From positions 124,001-188,000 of the forward strand of contig DASYHQ010000041.1 of the NCBI GenBank assembly GCA_035998445.1: 64,000 nt of DNA. The letters are read 5' to 3'. The notes beneath the pieces were generated by a model. The model saw only the letters and a list, made by a program, of their open reading frames with translations, did no database searches and had not been told where the DNA came from. Numbering within the stretch: position 1 is the first letter of the stretch; each line of letters begins with the position of its first letter. This DNA is from Tepidisphaeraceae bacterium (lineage in GTDB: Bacteria > Planctomycetota > Phycisphaerae > Tepidisphaerales > Tepidisphaeraceae). Below are positions 50,672-59,372 of the stretch, piece after piece. Both the position numbers and the translations under genes were made by a program.

Positions 50672-50703
50672 GAGTGTTTTACTGCGGCACGTGGGGACGG
50701 AGA

Positions 50704-51393
50704 TCACGTCCCGCGCGTGTTGCCGTACAACTCGACGTGCAGGCGCGGGCAGTATCGGTAGCCGGTGCGTTTGCAGATGTCGGAAATCCAGCCGGCCCGG
50801 CCCGCGAGCGTGGCGGCGTCTATGCCCTCGGGCATCAGCAGCACGTCGGCGGGGTGCCACCCGTTCAGTTGGGCCAGCAGGTCGGAAATCTCCGTCAGGT
50901 CCTGTTCGTTGGCGACCACGAACTTCAGCTGGAAGTCGGGAGATGCGTCGATGAACTGCTGGATAACTTGCACGTTCAGCCGTTGGCGCTCGTGGGCGAT
51001 CGCGAAGCGGCCCCCCTCGCGCTCGTGCGGCGTGCTGTTTGAGAGCTTGGGCGACAGCGACGCCAGATCGACCGCGATCGGCTTGTAGACCGTGGCTGCG
51101 GTCTCGATGGTAATGTGATAGCCGCGTTCCTTCAGCGCGGCCGCCAGCGCGACGATCTCCGGCATGATCATCGGCTCGCCACCCGTCAGCACCGCATGGC
51201 GGGCGCCGTAGCTCTCCACTTGCGCCACGATCGCCGCGACCGTCATCTCGCCGCCCTCGGGTTGCCAGCTGGAATAGGGCGTGTCGCACCAGGTGCAGCG
51301 CAGGTTGCAGCCGCTGGCGCGCACGAAGACGGAGGGGACGCCGACGAGCTTCCCTTCGCCTTGGATCGAGTAGAACAGTTCGGTGATCTTCAT
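50704..51393 (-). CDS. queE: 7-carboxy-7-deazaguanine synthase (radical SAM)
   Basis: Radical-SAM enzyme closing the ring of 7-carboxy-7-deazaguanine, step three of queuosine synthesis. The cluster motif is CNLRCTWC (about residues 29-36), preceded by ELFYSIQGEGKLVG; TGGEPM and FVVANEQDL are family marks, and YCPRLHVELYGNTRG ends it. Length is 229 residues. It starts 33 bases after the TonB-like gene. Confidence 0.94.
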   Translation of the reverse strand: MKITELFYSIQGEGKLVGVPSVFVRASGCNLRCTWCDTPYSSWQPEGGEMTVAAIVAQVESYGARHAVLTGGEPMIMPEIVALAAALKERGYHITIETAATVYKPIAVDLASLSPKLSNSTPHEREGGRFAIAHERQRLNVQVIQQFIDASPDFQLKFVVANEQDLTEISDLLAQLNGWHPADVLLMPEGIDAATLAGRAGWISDICKRTGYRYCPRLHVELYGNTRGT

Positions 51394-51426
51394 GTGACGA
51401 TGACGGCTGCGATCGTTCGGGCCATC

Positions 51427-52440
51427 TTAGCTGCCCACGAACGACACGGTGAACAGGAACGCGTCCGGCTGGGGTTGGCCGGCGGCGTCGCGCGGGGGTT
51501 CGAACCACCAATCGTAGGCGGCCACGCGGACGGGCTGGTCGATGTTGGGGCTGCCACTGGATTGCCGGACGGCGACGTCGGTGACCTTGCCGCTGGCGTC
51601 GGTGGCGATCGCGAGGGTAACGCGCGGGTTGGCCTTGCCGATCAAATCCATCTGGCCCGCCAGCAGCACGCGCGGGCGCGTCAGCTTGCTCTTGCGGCCG
51701 AACTGCACGTTCGTGCGACCACTGCGAAACTCGGCGGCGCCGGTCTTGGCGAACGGGTCGATCTCACTGTCGGCCAGTGGGGCAGGATCGGCCGATGCCG
51801 CGCGTTCACCCGGCGCGCCGGGGGCCACCGTCGCCTGAGGAACGTTCGACAAGTTGGCGGCCATCACTTGCGTCTGCGGCGCCTCGGCGGGCTCTTGAAC
51901 GGTCGGCAACTCGCTGATCGATAGGTTGCTGGCGACGTCCGGTGGCAGCGCGGGCGAGGTACCGGAAGGCGATATCTCTTCGGCCGTTGGAACAGCGCGT
52001 CGCTGCGCCAGCGGTGGTCGCGGGCGCGGTTGGGGCATGGTGGAGGTGTCGCTGGGCAGGCCGAAGCGTGCCGGCGCACCACCGCCACCCCCTTCACCCG
52101 GCGGGGCGGCCGAGGGCGCGGGTGGGTCGCCGACTTTTCCGAAGCCCGCGGGGTCGAGGCTGGTAAAGGGTTGATCGGAGTTGGCTTGGCGGGCCAGTGC
52201 GTCCTGATCGCCTATCATCGGCGCGATCGCGGTGCCGGTGCCGGTCTCCTCACCCAATTGGAACTCGTTGGACGACGTCGTGCCAGTCGCCTGCGCCAAT
52301 TCACGCGTCAGCGGTGGTTGCCAGATGCGCGATTCGAGCCGGTCGATGTAGATAACGCTCGCGCCGAACACGATCAGCCCGTGCGCCACGAGTGAGGCGC
52401 ATAGACCGGCAGTGAGGGTGGCGTCGTGCCTGCGTTTCAT
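51427..52440 (-). CDS. TonB-like energy transducer
   Basis: A 337-residue protein. One N-terminal membrane helix (AGLCASLVAHGLIVFGASVIYI), a long Pro/Ala/Gly-rich periplasmic linker (about 50-250, including a GEGGGGG run), and a C-terminal TonB-type domain (ANPRVTLAIATDASGKVTDVAVRQSSG ... YDWWFEPPRD). It would pass ion-gradient energy to outer-membrane transporters. No exbB or exbD is next to it. The ATG at 52440 places the basic residues KRRHD before the helix. Confidence 0.82.
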   Translation of the reverse strand: MKRRHDATLTAGLCASLVAHGLIVFGASVIYIDRLESRIWQPPLTRELAQATGTTSSNEFQLGEETGTGTAIAPMIGDQDALARQANSDQPFTSLDPAGFGKVGDPPAPSAAPPGEGGGGGAPARFGLPSDTSTMPQPRPRPPLAQRRAVPTAEEISPSGTSPALPPDVASNLSISELPTVQEPAEAPQTQVMAANLSNVPQATVAPGAPGERAASADPAPLADSEIDPFAKTGAAEFRSGRTNVQFGRKSKLTRPRVLLAGQMDLIGKANPRVTLAIATDASGKVTDVAVRQSSGSPNIDQPVRVAAYDWWFEPPRDAAGQPQPDAFLFTVSFVGS

Positions 52441-52506
52441 GGTGTCCGCTTGGCTGAATATCGGCAAAACCGAGCCGATCCGCGTCGCGGATGTCGATTA
52501 TACCCC

Positions 52507-53088
52507 CTACTCGGCGACCGCCTTCAGATCCGGGGCCGCGGGAACGGGATAAAACGCGTTCAGGTAAGCAATTACGTCTTGCACGGTTTCGGAGACGTGA
52601 TAGAGGCCGCGATTGGCCTCGCGGATGAACCGGTGTTCGATGCCGTGCTCCATCATCGCCAGCAGCGGCCCGTAATAGTTGGCGGTGTTCAGGAAGACGA
52701 TCGGCTTCTTGTGATACCCCAACTGCCGGCCGACCAGCACTTCGAACAGCTCCTCGAACGTGCCGATGCCCCCGGGCAGGATGACGAACGCGTCGCCGCG
52801 GGCTTCGAGTAAGCCCTTGCGCTCGCGCATGGTCTGCGTGACGATCAACTCGCAGTTCGGGTCGTGAATCCCCTCGTCCACCATCAACTGCGGCGTGATG
52901 CCCAGCACCTTCCCACCCGCGGCCCGGCAGCCATCCGCTACCGCCCGCATCAGGCCGACGTTGTTGCCACCGTAGACGAGCCTCCAGCCAGCGTTGGCGA
53001 TGCCCCGCCCCATGGCGGCGGCATCGTCAAAGTAAACGCGATCGACGGAGTCGCGGGCGGAGAGGTAGACGGTGACGGAGCGGATCAT
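52507..53088 (-). CDS. LOG family protein (nucleotide 5'-monophosphate phosphoribohydrolase)
   Basis: Lysine-decarboxylase-like family, known as LOG in cytokinin activation and PpnN/YgdH-like in bacteria. It cleaves the glycosidic bond of nucleoside monophosphates. The phosphate-binding motif PGGIGTFEE is at about 102-110, with YGGNNVGLM earlier and MRERKGLL between. Length is 193 residues with the ATG at 53088. The upstream in-frame region is not family-like. Confidence 0.92.
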   Translation of the reverse strand: MIRSVTVYLSARDSVDRVYFDDAAAMGRGIANAGWRLVYGGNNVGLMRAVADGCRAAGGKVLGITPQLMVDEGIHDPNCELIVTQTMRERKGLLEARGDAFVILPGGIGTFEELFEVLVGRQLGYHKKPIVFLNTANYYGPLLAMMEHGIEHRFIREANRGLYHVSETVQDVIAYLNAFYPVPAAPDLKAVAE

Positions 53089-53107
53089 GGGTGCAGCAGG
53101 CTCGGCT

Positions 53108-53377
53108 CTATCGGCCGGCGAGGAGCTTATCGTATTCATCGTGTGGTCCGATCCAGAACCAAACGATGATGTCATCGTCGGCACGCTGGCGACCGAGAAC
53201 ACGGTACTGGCGATTTACACGCGCCGACCAAACGCGCGGAACAATTTGCTTAAACTGCAGCGACGGATGATGCGGATCGGTGCGCCACAACTCGTACTGT
53301 TTGACCGCCTGTCGCTGAATATGGGGCGGAAGGCGATCGAACAGCTGTTGAAAACTCTGGTTGAGCTGCGACTTCAA
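53108..53377 (-). CDS. RelE/ParE-superfamily toxin
   Basis: An 89-residue protein with the RelE-like pattern: helical start (SFQQLFDRLPPHIQRQAVKQYELW), then FKQIVPRVWSARVNRQYRVLGRQ and the last strand IIVWFWIGPHDEYDKLL. Such toxins usually cut mRNA at the ribosome; the catalytic residues cannot be assigned. It overlaps the antitoxin gene by four bases. Confidence 0.85.
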   Translation of the reverse strand: MKSQLNQSFQQLFDRLPPHIQRQAVKQYELWRTDPHHPSLQFKQIVPRVWSARVNRQYRVLGRQRADDDIIVWFWIGPHDEYDKLLAGR

Positions 53378-53577
53378 GGCAGGTCTCGCACACGGCCGGC
53401 TTCGATATCTTCGTCAACCTGTTTGATCATAAAGTCCAGCCGGCCCGCCTCGGCGTCGTCTCTCATCTGCCGATCCCACTCGTCGTCGGCGTCGCCATGA
53501 AGCATGCGCTCGAGCTTGGCACGTTCCTCGGGCGTCAACCGGTCGATAGCTTCTTTAATTTCCTCGACGGTACTCAT
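53374..53577 (-). CDS. Antitoxin of the RelE-type pair
   Basis: A 67-residue acidic, highly charged protein. The N-terminal part (STVEEIKEAIDRLTPEERAKLERML) is a helix hairpin, and the tail (AEAGRLDFMIKQVDEDIEAGRVRDLP) is the expected toxin-wrapping segment. The order antitoxin then toxin with an ATGA overlap is typical of type II modules. No DNA-binding domain is evident. Confidence 0.83.
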   Translation of the reverse strand: MSTVEEIKEAIDRLTPEERAKLERMLHGDADDEWDRQMRDDAEAGRLDFMIKQVDEDIEAGRVRDLP

Positions 53578-53610
53578 CGGCTCACCTCACCAGTTCTGGA
53601 TGTCATTATT

Positions 53611-54693
53611 TTACTTTAGGTATCCCTTCTTCTCAAAGTGCTCCATCGCCTCGTCCATGCTGCGGAATACCTTCGTGGCGGTCTCGCTGATGAAGGGGCT
53701 GGGGATGCCCTTGCAGGCCCAGACGACGTAGACGTCCTTGCCCCCCTCGAAGGCGTGGTGCAGTTCGCGCTCGACGCCGCTGGAGAGGCCGGGTTTGCCG
53801 TTGGGCAACTGGGGGACGAGCGAGACGATCATGTCGCTCTGGTCGACCATCTTGAAGTCGCGCGCGTAGATCTGGCCCATGATGTCGCCGGCGATCTCGA
53901 CGACCTCGCTCGTCTTCAGCGTGACGGGGCCGTCGGCGGCCATTACCTCCATGGTGTCGCGGCCCTCTTCGACGGCCTTGTTGGCACTGGTGTGCAGCAC
54001 GAACTCGTCGACGTCGCCGGGGTCGAAGCAGATGAAGTGGTCGTTCAGCTTGGCGCGGAACCGGTCGATCTCGGCGAGCGTGTCGGGCAGGTCCATCACG
54101 TGGCTCATCGGGAAGCTGGGGTAGACCTTCTTCTTGTGGTTCTCGAACATCAGCCGGAAAATCGTCTGCGTCGTGGGAATGTTGCGCCCACGGCTGATCA
54201 TGTAGAAGTGGCCGTACCCCTTGAGGATGTTGGCCAGGATCTCGGTCGCCAGCAGTTCCTCTTCCCGCCACACCATGATGTCCTTCAGGGTGTGGTCTAT
54301 ATCGTGCTCGCGGTTCAGCCGCTGGTGAACGCTTTCGGCATTGTCGAGCAGGGTAAGGTACAGATCGGCATTGAAGGCCTTGATCTGATCGAAGTCGAAC
54401 GCGCTGAACAGCCCGTGCCGCCAGCGGAAGGTGGCGTGCGTGTTGACGATAATGTGCTCGTGCCGCTCGGCGGTACGCAGGATCTCCTTGAAGACCGCGC
54501 GCCGCAGTGTGTTCAACCGGCTGATCGGCAGGTTCAGGATTTTGCCCGGCGGAACGTCGGGGGCCTCCTCGTACATCATCTTACCGACGTGGCAAACCTC
54601 CAGATCGTGCCCCGCAGCCACGGCGGTCTTCTTTACGGCATCCAGATAGGGGCCCTTGTCTACGCCGACTTGTCCGGTCACGATCGCTCGCAT
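53611..54693 (-). CDS. P-loop kinase-like protein fused to a deoxyribosyltransferase-like domain
   Basis: A 360-residue protein. Residues 1-190 resemble an adenylate/AAA-type kinase fold (MRAIVTGQVGVDKGPYLDAV, IIVNTHATFRWRHGL, LTLLDNAESVHQRL), but the P-loop reads GQVGVDKG: the lysine is kept while the expected Gly before it and Ser/Thr after it are Asp and Gly. Residues about 270-345 (YARDFKMVDQSDMIVSLVP, LSSGVERELHHAFEGGKDVYVVW) match the nucleoside 2-deoxyribosyltransferase layout, including an SGVERE glutamate. A nucleotide-handling role is likely; the reaction is unknown. It is the first gene of its strand block. Confidence 0.7.
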   Translation of the reverse strand: MRAIVTGQVGVDKGPYLDAVKKTAVAAGHDLEVCHVGKMMYEEAPDVPPGKILNLPISRLNTLRRAVFKEILRTAERHEHIIVNTHATFRWRHGLFSAFDFDQIKAFNADLYLTLLDNAESVHQRLNREHDIDHTLKDIMVWREEELLATEILANILKGYGHFYMISRGRNIPTTQTIFRLMFENHKKKVYPSFPMSHVMDLPDTLAEIDRFRAKLNDHFICFDPGDVDEFVLHTSANKAVEEGRDTMEVMAADGPVTLKTSEVVEIAGDIMGQIYARDFKMVDQSDMIVSLVPQLPNGKPGLSSGVERELHHAFEGGKDVYVVWACKGIPSPFISETATKVFRSMDEAMEHFEKKGYLK

Positions 54694-55012
54694 CTGTCTG
54701 TCTCCCTGCGGGTTGGAACCCGAGTGTAGTCCATCAGGTGCCGATTCGCATTGGCGTTGCGCTAAGGGACAACCCCGACCACCCTATCTCCATTTCCCAC
54801 GCCATTTTGCCACCCGTATGCCAGCAGTACTGGCTTCAGTTCAGTATTCCTATCGCACCTCCCAAGGCTAACTAGCGTGCGCACCCACGTTTATGCCAGC
54901 AGGATTTTGCCTTCGTGGCCCGCGATTTGCGATGGGATTAACCATGGTCGTCCGGACCGTCCGGTGACCGTGAGGAATATACGAGGTCCCTTGAGGGACG
55001 AAAGGAACTGAG
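54694..55012. other. Divergent intergenic region
   Basis: About 320 bases between the P-loop fusion gene and the divergent membrane protein gene. I see no repeat family. A small hairpin (GTCCC-TTGA-GGGAC, 54986-54999) lies just before the ribosome binding site AAAGGAACTGAG and may modulate translation of the membrane protein. Confidence 0.5.
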
Positions 55013-55702
55013 ATGGCAGAGATCTATTCAACGGGGCCGACGGCCGTTCTTACTAACGCAAACCAGCAGCGCATCTCGTGGGGCGCGATCTTCGCGGGGC
55101 TGGTGACGGCCTTGGGGACCATGCTGCTCCTGACGGTGCTCGGCATTGCAATTGGACTGTCTTCGGTGGACGCCAATGACGACCCGCGTAACTTCGGGCT
55201 CGGCGCGGGCATCTGGGGTGCCATATCGGCGCTGGTGTCGTTCTTCGTCGGTGGCTGGGTGGCGGGGTGGGGCAAACCAGCGGGTCACACGGCGAGCGGG
55301 CTCGCGCAAGGCATCATCATGTGGATGGTCGCGATGGTGCTGCTGGTTTACATGATCGCCGGCGGCATCGGATCGATCTTCCGTACGGCTGGCAGCGTTG
55401 CGTCAACCGGCGTTCAGGCCGTCAGCAACTCCGCCGACGCCGTCACCGGTACGGTGAACAACGACCCCGAACTGCGTGAGCAAGCCGCCGCGACGACGCA
55501 GCAGGCGACGAACCAGATCCAGCAGGCCGCCCAAGAGGCCCGCCAGGCCGTCACCCCGCAGAACGTCGAGCGGGTTGCCGACAACGCCGCGACCGGTGCT
55601 TGGGGCACGTTGATCTCGCTGATCCTCTCGTTGGCCGCGGCCGCGGTGGGTGGGCTGATCGGTGCCAAGTCGCATGATGATGGAACGCGACGCCGAGATT
55701 GA
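55013..55702 (+). CDS. Membrane protein of unknown function
   Basis: A 229-residue protein: RISWGAIFAGLVTALGTMLLL, the opening of a common small membrane-protein family of unknown role, then three more helices (up to about residue 125). A long polar Gln/Ala-rich segment (about 130-195, QAAATTQQATNQIQQAAQEA) is likely coiled coil, and a last glycine-rich helix follows. AAAGGAACTGAG precedes the ATG. It has its own terminator. Confidence 0.8.
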   Translation: MAEIYSTGPTAVLTNANQQRISWGAIFAGLVTALGTMLLLTVLGIAIGLSSVDANDDPRNFGLGAGIWGAISALVSFFVGGWVAGWGKPAGHTASGLAQGIIMWMVAMVLLVYMIAGGIGSIFRTAGSVASTGVQAVSNSADAVTGTVNNDPELREQAAATTQQATNQIQQAAQEARQAVTPQNVERVADNAATGAWGTLISLILSLAAAAVGGLIGAKSHDDGTRRRD

Positions 55703-55735
55703 GTTAGAGGCTCTTGATCGCACTGACGCACCTTA

Positions 55736-55760
55736 GGGCAGGCCTCCGGGTCTGCCCTTT
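55736..55760 (+). terminator. Rho-independent terminator
   Basis: GGGCAGGCC-TCC-GGGTCTGCCC followed by TTT, 33 bases after the membrane protein stop. Confidence 0.75.
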
Positions 55761-55837
55761 CCATTTGCGATCGATGAAAAGCAGCGGGGCAGGCGCTGAG
55801 GCCAGCCCAACGCGGGGTTTCGCGAATCCCGCGACGG

Positions 55838-56515
55838 CTACACCACCGGCGAGTCGTGCACTCTGTCGGTGGAGCTGAAACGCCGCGGCAACATGAGGAA
55901 CTGCTCGCGAAGCGTTTTTACGTACAGGCCGAACAGTCGGTGCAGTTCCGCGATCGGATCGTCGCTGTCGTCGACGCGCAGGTCGCACAGCGGATACTGC
56001 TCCTGATCGAACACGAAGATGTGGCCCGATCGTTCCTCCTCCCGATCGCCCCCTTTGGCATGGCCGGCCTCCATTGCTTCCAGCAGCCGCTGCGCCAGGT
56101 CGAGATCGGCGCGGTTCGCGAACGTGTCGGCGATCGCGTCCACCACGTCCGGGCCCGTCAGTCGATTGCCCTGAACCGCGAACCCGTCGCCAATATGATG
56201 GCCGCGCCAGTCGAGATTGTCCGCTCCGCTGAACGAGACCGCCTGCCCATCAGCGTCGACGATACCCACCTGGCGCACCTCGCGATGCGCATCGTCCGCC
56301 AGCAGCGCCTTCAGCACCGCGTCCGCCGTCCGGCCGGTCCGCAGCAGGGCCAGACCATCGATGCCGTAATACGGGTTCGTGCTGGCCTGCGTGGCGATCG
56401 CGCCGACGCCCGCCTCGACGTACGTCACGAGTTTCCCCACCGCCGGCATCGCCGTCACCGCTGCGGCGCCGAGTTGATTGGTCCTCGCGCAACGCGCGAC
56501 AATGGAGAACGTCAT
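55838..56515 (-). CDS. DUF1028 family protein
   Basis: A 225-residue cytosolic protein of the DUF1028 family (Ntn-hydrolase-like fold). The opening TFSIVARCARTNQLGAAAVTAMPAVG and QASTNPYYGIDGL are the family marks; GHHIGDGFAVQGNRLTG is the middle motif. The reaction is unknown, with peptidase or hydrolase activity suspected for the family. The ATG at 56515 removes the initial methionine before Thr, the putative Ntn nucleophile. Confidence 0.9.
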   Translation of the reverse strand: MTFSIVARCARTNQLGAAAVTAMPAVGKLVTYVEAGVGAIATQASTNPYYGIDGLALLRTGRTADAVLKALLADDAHREVRQVGIVDADGQAVSFSGADNLDWRGHHIGDGFAVQGNRLTGPDVVDAIADTFANRADLDLAQRLLEAMEAGHAKGGDREEERSGHIFVFDQEQYPLCDLRVDDSDDPIAELHRLFGLYVKTLREQFLMLPRRFSSTDRVHDSPVV

Positions 56516-56755
56516 TCGTACCTCCGGTCGGGCCACCCGTCGTTCCCGGAATACCGTCAGCGACGCTGGATTAGAACGGATGATTTTATCGAAGGCGGTG
56601 GACCAGCGACGAAAACGAGAGGACGGCTGGATGCGTTCGCCACGTCAACGGGAGCGATCGGGAAAATCTGGCCTCGTCACCCGCACGGGCAACACGCTCC
56701 CGCCACGGCCGGAGAAGGTCGCCCCAAGGGCTTGCTAAGAATCGGAAGGGAAAAT

Positions 56756-56827
<72 letters not shown>

Positions 56828-56905
56828 GTTGGACGGGAAAATGTATCGATGCGGGCGGGATTGTCAAGCGACGCGGGCGGGGCGGAAGGGCCAACGGGGG
56901 CGCGC

Positions 56906-58318
56906 TTAGGGGCGTGCGGCGACGAAGCTCGGGGCGATCTCGGGGGATTGGCCGGTGATCAGGCGATCGAAGGCGTCGGCGGCGGTGTAGCCGGTGAAGC
57001 CGTCGCGGGGCAAGGGGCCGGTGGCGCCGATGAACGTGATGAGCGTGCTGAACGCCAGCACGATCCCCGCCAAGGCCCAGCTCAGGGGGCGGTGCGGGCG
57101 GCGGAGCCAGGCGCCGATCCAGAAGGTCAGCATCGGCATGACGACCACGAACCAACGCGACGCATAACCCGGATCACCGGGCTGGTCGATCGCGGCCAGG
57201 ACGATGACGCCGATCGCAGCGGCGGCGCTGGCGACGGCCAGCATCTTGGTCGAGTTTGGCCAGTGGCGGTGCATGACCATCGAGATGCCGAGCGCGCCCA
57301 AAATCAGGATCGGGAAATGGCTCAGCAGGCCGTTGCCACCGAAAAGGGTGTCACCGACGCGGATCAGGCTGCGCAGGACGAGCGTGCCGTAGCCGTTGTC
57401 CGTCAGGTCGTCGTCCCAGTCGTCGCTATCGAAGGCATCGTAGGGGGCAAGGGCAAGCGGGGCGGCCAGTTCCGGATGGAGGTTGCCGGGCCGCCAATCG
57501 CCGGTGACAGGGATGGTGAGGGCCAGGTGCAGCAGGATCGGGGGCACCATGCCGAGGATGTACAGCAGCAGGGCTCCCGCACGCGTCAATCGCGACCAGG
57601 GCAGCGCCAGCACCACGCCCCCCAGCAGGGGGGCAAACGCGGCGGCGGTCAGGTCAACCGTCATCGCCAAGGCCGCACAGAAGCCCGCCAGCGTCAGCCA
57701 GACGCTGGCGCTAAGGCGGCGCTTGATCAGCGCGATGTGGACCAGGCAGGCGGCGCTGCTCATCACCAGCGCGGCGGCCGGCACGTGTTCGTTGAGCACG
57801 GTGGCGTAAGCCAGCACGCCTCCACCGAACACCACGACCGCCGCCAGCGCGGTGCGCCAGATGCGGGGCAGTTCAAACAACCTGCCCATTCGATAGACGA
57901 GCCCCGCGATGCCCGCAGCGGGCAGGGTGGTGCCGAGCACGGTCAGCAGGTAGGTCACCAGAGCAGGGTGGGTTGCGAACGTCACGTCCAGCCGGTGCAT
58001 GCTCCAGTAGGCGCTGGCGAGCAACGCCGAGAAGACCGGCGGCTGGTCGGCGTAGAACTCCTCGCGCACCTCGATCACGTTCTGTTCCGGCTGAAACGTG
58101 TCGAAGTCCAGCGCTAGCGTCCCCCGTTCGACCATCGCCTGCACGGTCGCCAGCCGGGCGATCTCGTGGTCGGAAATCTGCCGTGGGTCCGCGTGCCGCA
58201 ACGGTCTCAGCAAGGGCAGGCAGATCAACAGGACCAGGATCGGCACCGCCAGCGCCCATGGCCGCACGTGCTTCCGGCTATCCCGGTAGCGGCGAAGATA
58301 GGTGAGCAGGGCGTGCAT
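56906..58318 (-). CDS. Multi-spanning membrane protein, GT-C-like
   Basis: A 470-residue protein with about eleven hydrophobic segments. After the first helix a long exterior loop holds DHEIARLATVQAMVERGTLAL and REEFYADQPPVFSALLASAYW, the loop where GT-C transferases (dolichol-phosphate mannosyltransferase, ArnT type) keep their catalytic acid. GT-C membership is inferred from this layout only. It stands alone, near no other glycan gene. Confidence 0.65.
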   Translation of the reverse strand: MHALLTYLRRYRDSRKHVRPWALAVPILVLLICLPLLRPLRHADPRQISDHEIARLATVQAMVERGTLALDFDTFQPEQNVIEVREEFYADQPPVFSALLASAYWSMHRLDVTFATHPALVTYLLTVLGTTLPAAGIAGLVYRMGRLFELPRIWRTALAAVVVFGGGVLAYATVLNEHVPAAALVMSSAACLVHIALIKRRLSASVWLTLAGFCAALAMTVDLTAAAFAPLLGGVVLALPWSRLTRAGALLLYILGMVPPILLHLALTIPVTGDWRPGNLHPELAAPLALAPYDAFDSDDWDDDLTDNGYGTLVLRSLIRVGDTLFGGNGLLSHFPILILGALGISMVMHRHWPNSTKMLAVASAAAAIGVIVLAAIDQPGDPGYASRWFVVVMPMLTFWIGAWLRRPHRPLSWALAGIVLAFSTLITFIGATGPLPRDGFTGYTAADAFDRLITGQSPEIAPSFVAARP

Positions 58319-58462
58319 AAGCGGGGAGGAGGGGGTTAGGAGTTAGGGGTTAAGGGTCAGGAAGATCGAAGAAGAAATTCTCGTGCCTTTGCGCTTAAAG
58401 CGATTGCGGCCAACCCTCTTTTCATTCCTCTCCCCTGTCTCCTAACGCCTAACCCCCTCGCA

Positions 58463-59293
58463 TCAATGCACCTTCAAAAACTCCACGAAGTTCTCGAGGA
58501 TCTTATTCCCCTGGCGTTCGAAGCGGGGATAGAACTTCTTCGTCTCCTCGCGGATCTTGGCCTCGCCGTCGGGGCCGAGCACGCTGGTGACGTCTTCCTT
58601 GCCGTTGGCCAGCAGGGCATCAATGCCGGCTGGTGTGATCTCGATGTGGTACTGGAAGCCGAACAGGCGGTTCTTAAAGCGGAACGCCTGGTTGCGGCAC
58701 GTGCGCGTGCTGCTGAGCAGCGCGTTGCCCGTTGGCGGGGGCGGTGCCGGTGGGGGCGCGGGGTTGGCCGGGGGCGGGAACTTCGGCAAGTCGAACGTGT
58801 CGTAGTGCCAGTGGAACATCGGCGAACCGTCGATCTGGCCGAAGACGATCGGCTCCGTACCGCCCGGGAAGGGGAACGTCACCGTCCCCCAACCGATCTC
58901 AGGCAGCGGCACGATCGGCTCCACCGGCACCGGGGGCTGCCCCGGCCCGCCCGGCGGGCCCATCTTTACGTTCGGGTACACCTTCGCCCCGGCGGCATGG
59001 GCGAGCAGTTGGGCGCCGAGACAGATGCCCAGCACCGGACGATCCAGCGTCACAAGACGTTGTAGTAGCTCGACTTCCTTCGCCAGGAACGGGAACTTGT
59101 CGCTCCCCATGTCGCTGACGCCCATCGGGCCGCCCAGGACGATCAGGGCGCGCATCTCATCGATGTCGGACGGGACCTCGTCGCCCTTGTACAGATGGCG
59201 GACCTCGGTCGGGATGCCGAAGTCGCGAAAGACGGTGATGATGCGCCCCGGGGTCTCGTACGGCACATGCTGCAGGATGACGACCTTGCTCAT
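58463..59293 (-). CDS. Class I glutamine amidotransferase-like protein
   Basis: A 276-residue GATase1 protein. The nucleophile elbow LGICLGAQLLA has Cys-91, and the partner FGFQYHIEIT has His-216 and Glu-218, so the Cys-His-Glu triad is complete. LGGPMGVSD gives the oxyanion part. It resembles stand-alone GuaA-like amidotransferases. Two Pro/Gly-rich stretches (about 112-125 and 173-188, PPPANPAPPPAPPPPTG) interrupt the fold between the conserved strands, an unusual feature. The start at 59293 is favoured by family length. Confidence 0.85.
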   Translation of the reverse strand: MSKVVILQHVPYETPGRIITVFRDFGIPTEVRHLYKGDEVPSDIDEMRALIVLGGPMGVSDMGSDKFPFLAKEVELLQRLVTLDRPVLGICLGAQLLAHAAGAKVYPNVKMGPPGGPGQPPVPVEPIVPLPEIGWGTVTFPFPGGTEPIVFGQIDGSPMFHWHYDTFDLPKFPPPANPAPPPAPPPPTGNALLSSTRTCRNQAFRFKNRLFGFQYHIEITPAGIDALLANGKEDVTSVLGPDGEAKIREETKKFYPRFERQGNKILENFVEFLKVH

Positions 59294-59372
59294 AGACCCC
59301 CGATCATCGTTGCCAGTGCGGAGACGTGTCAAGTTTAGAAGGGGCGGGGCAACCGTGCTAAGCTACCTTCGG

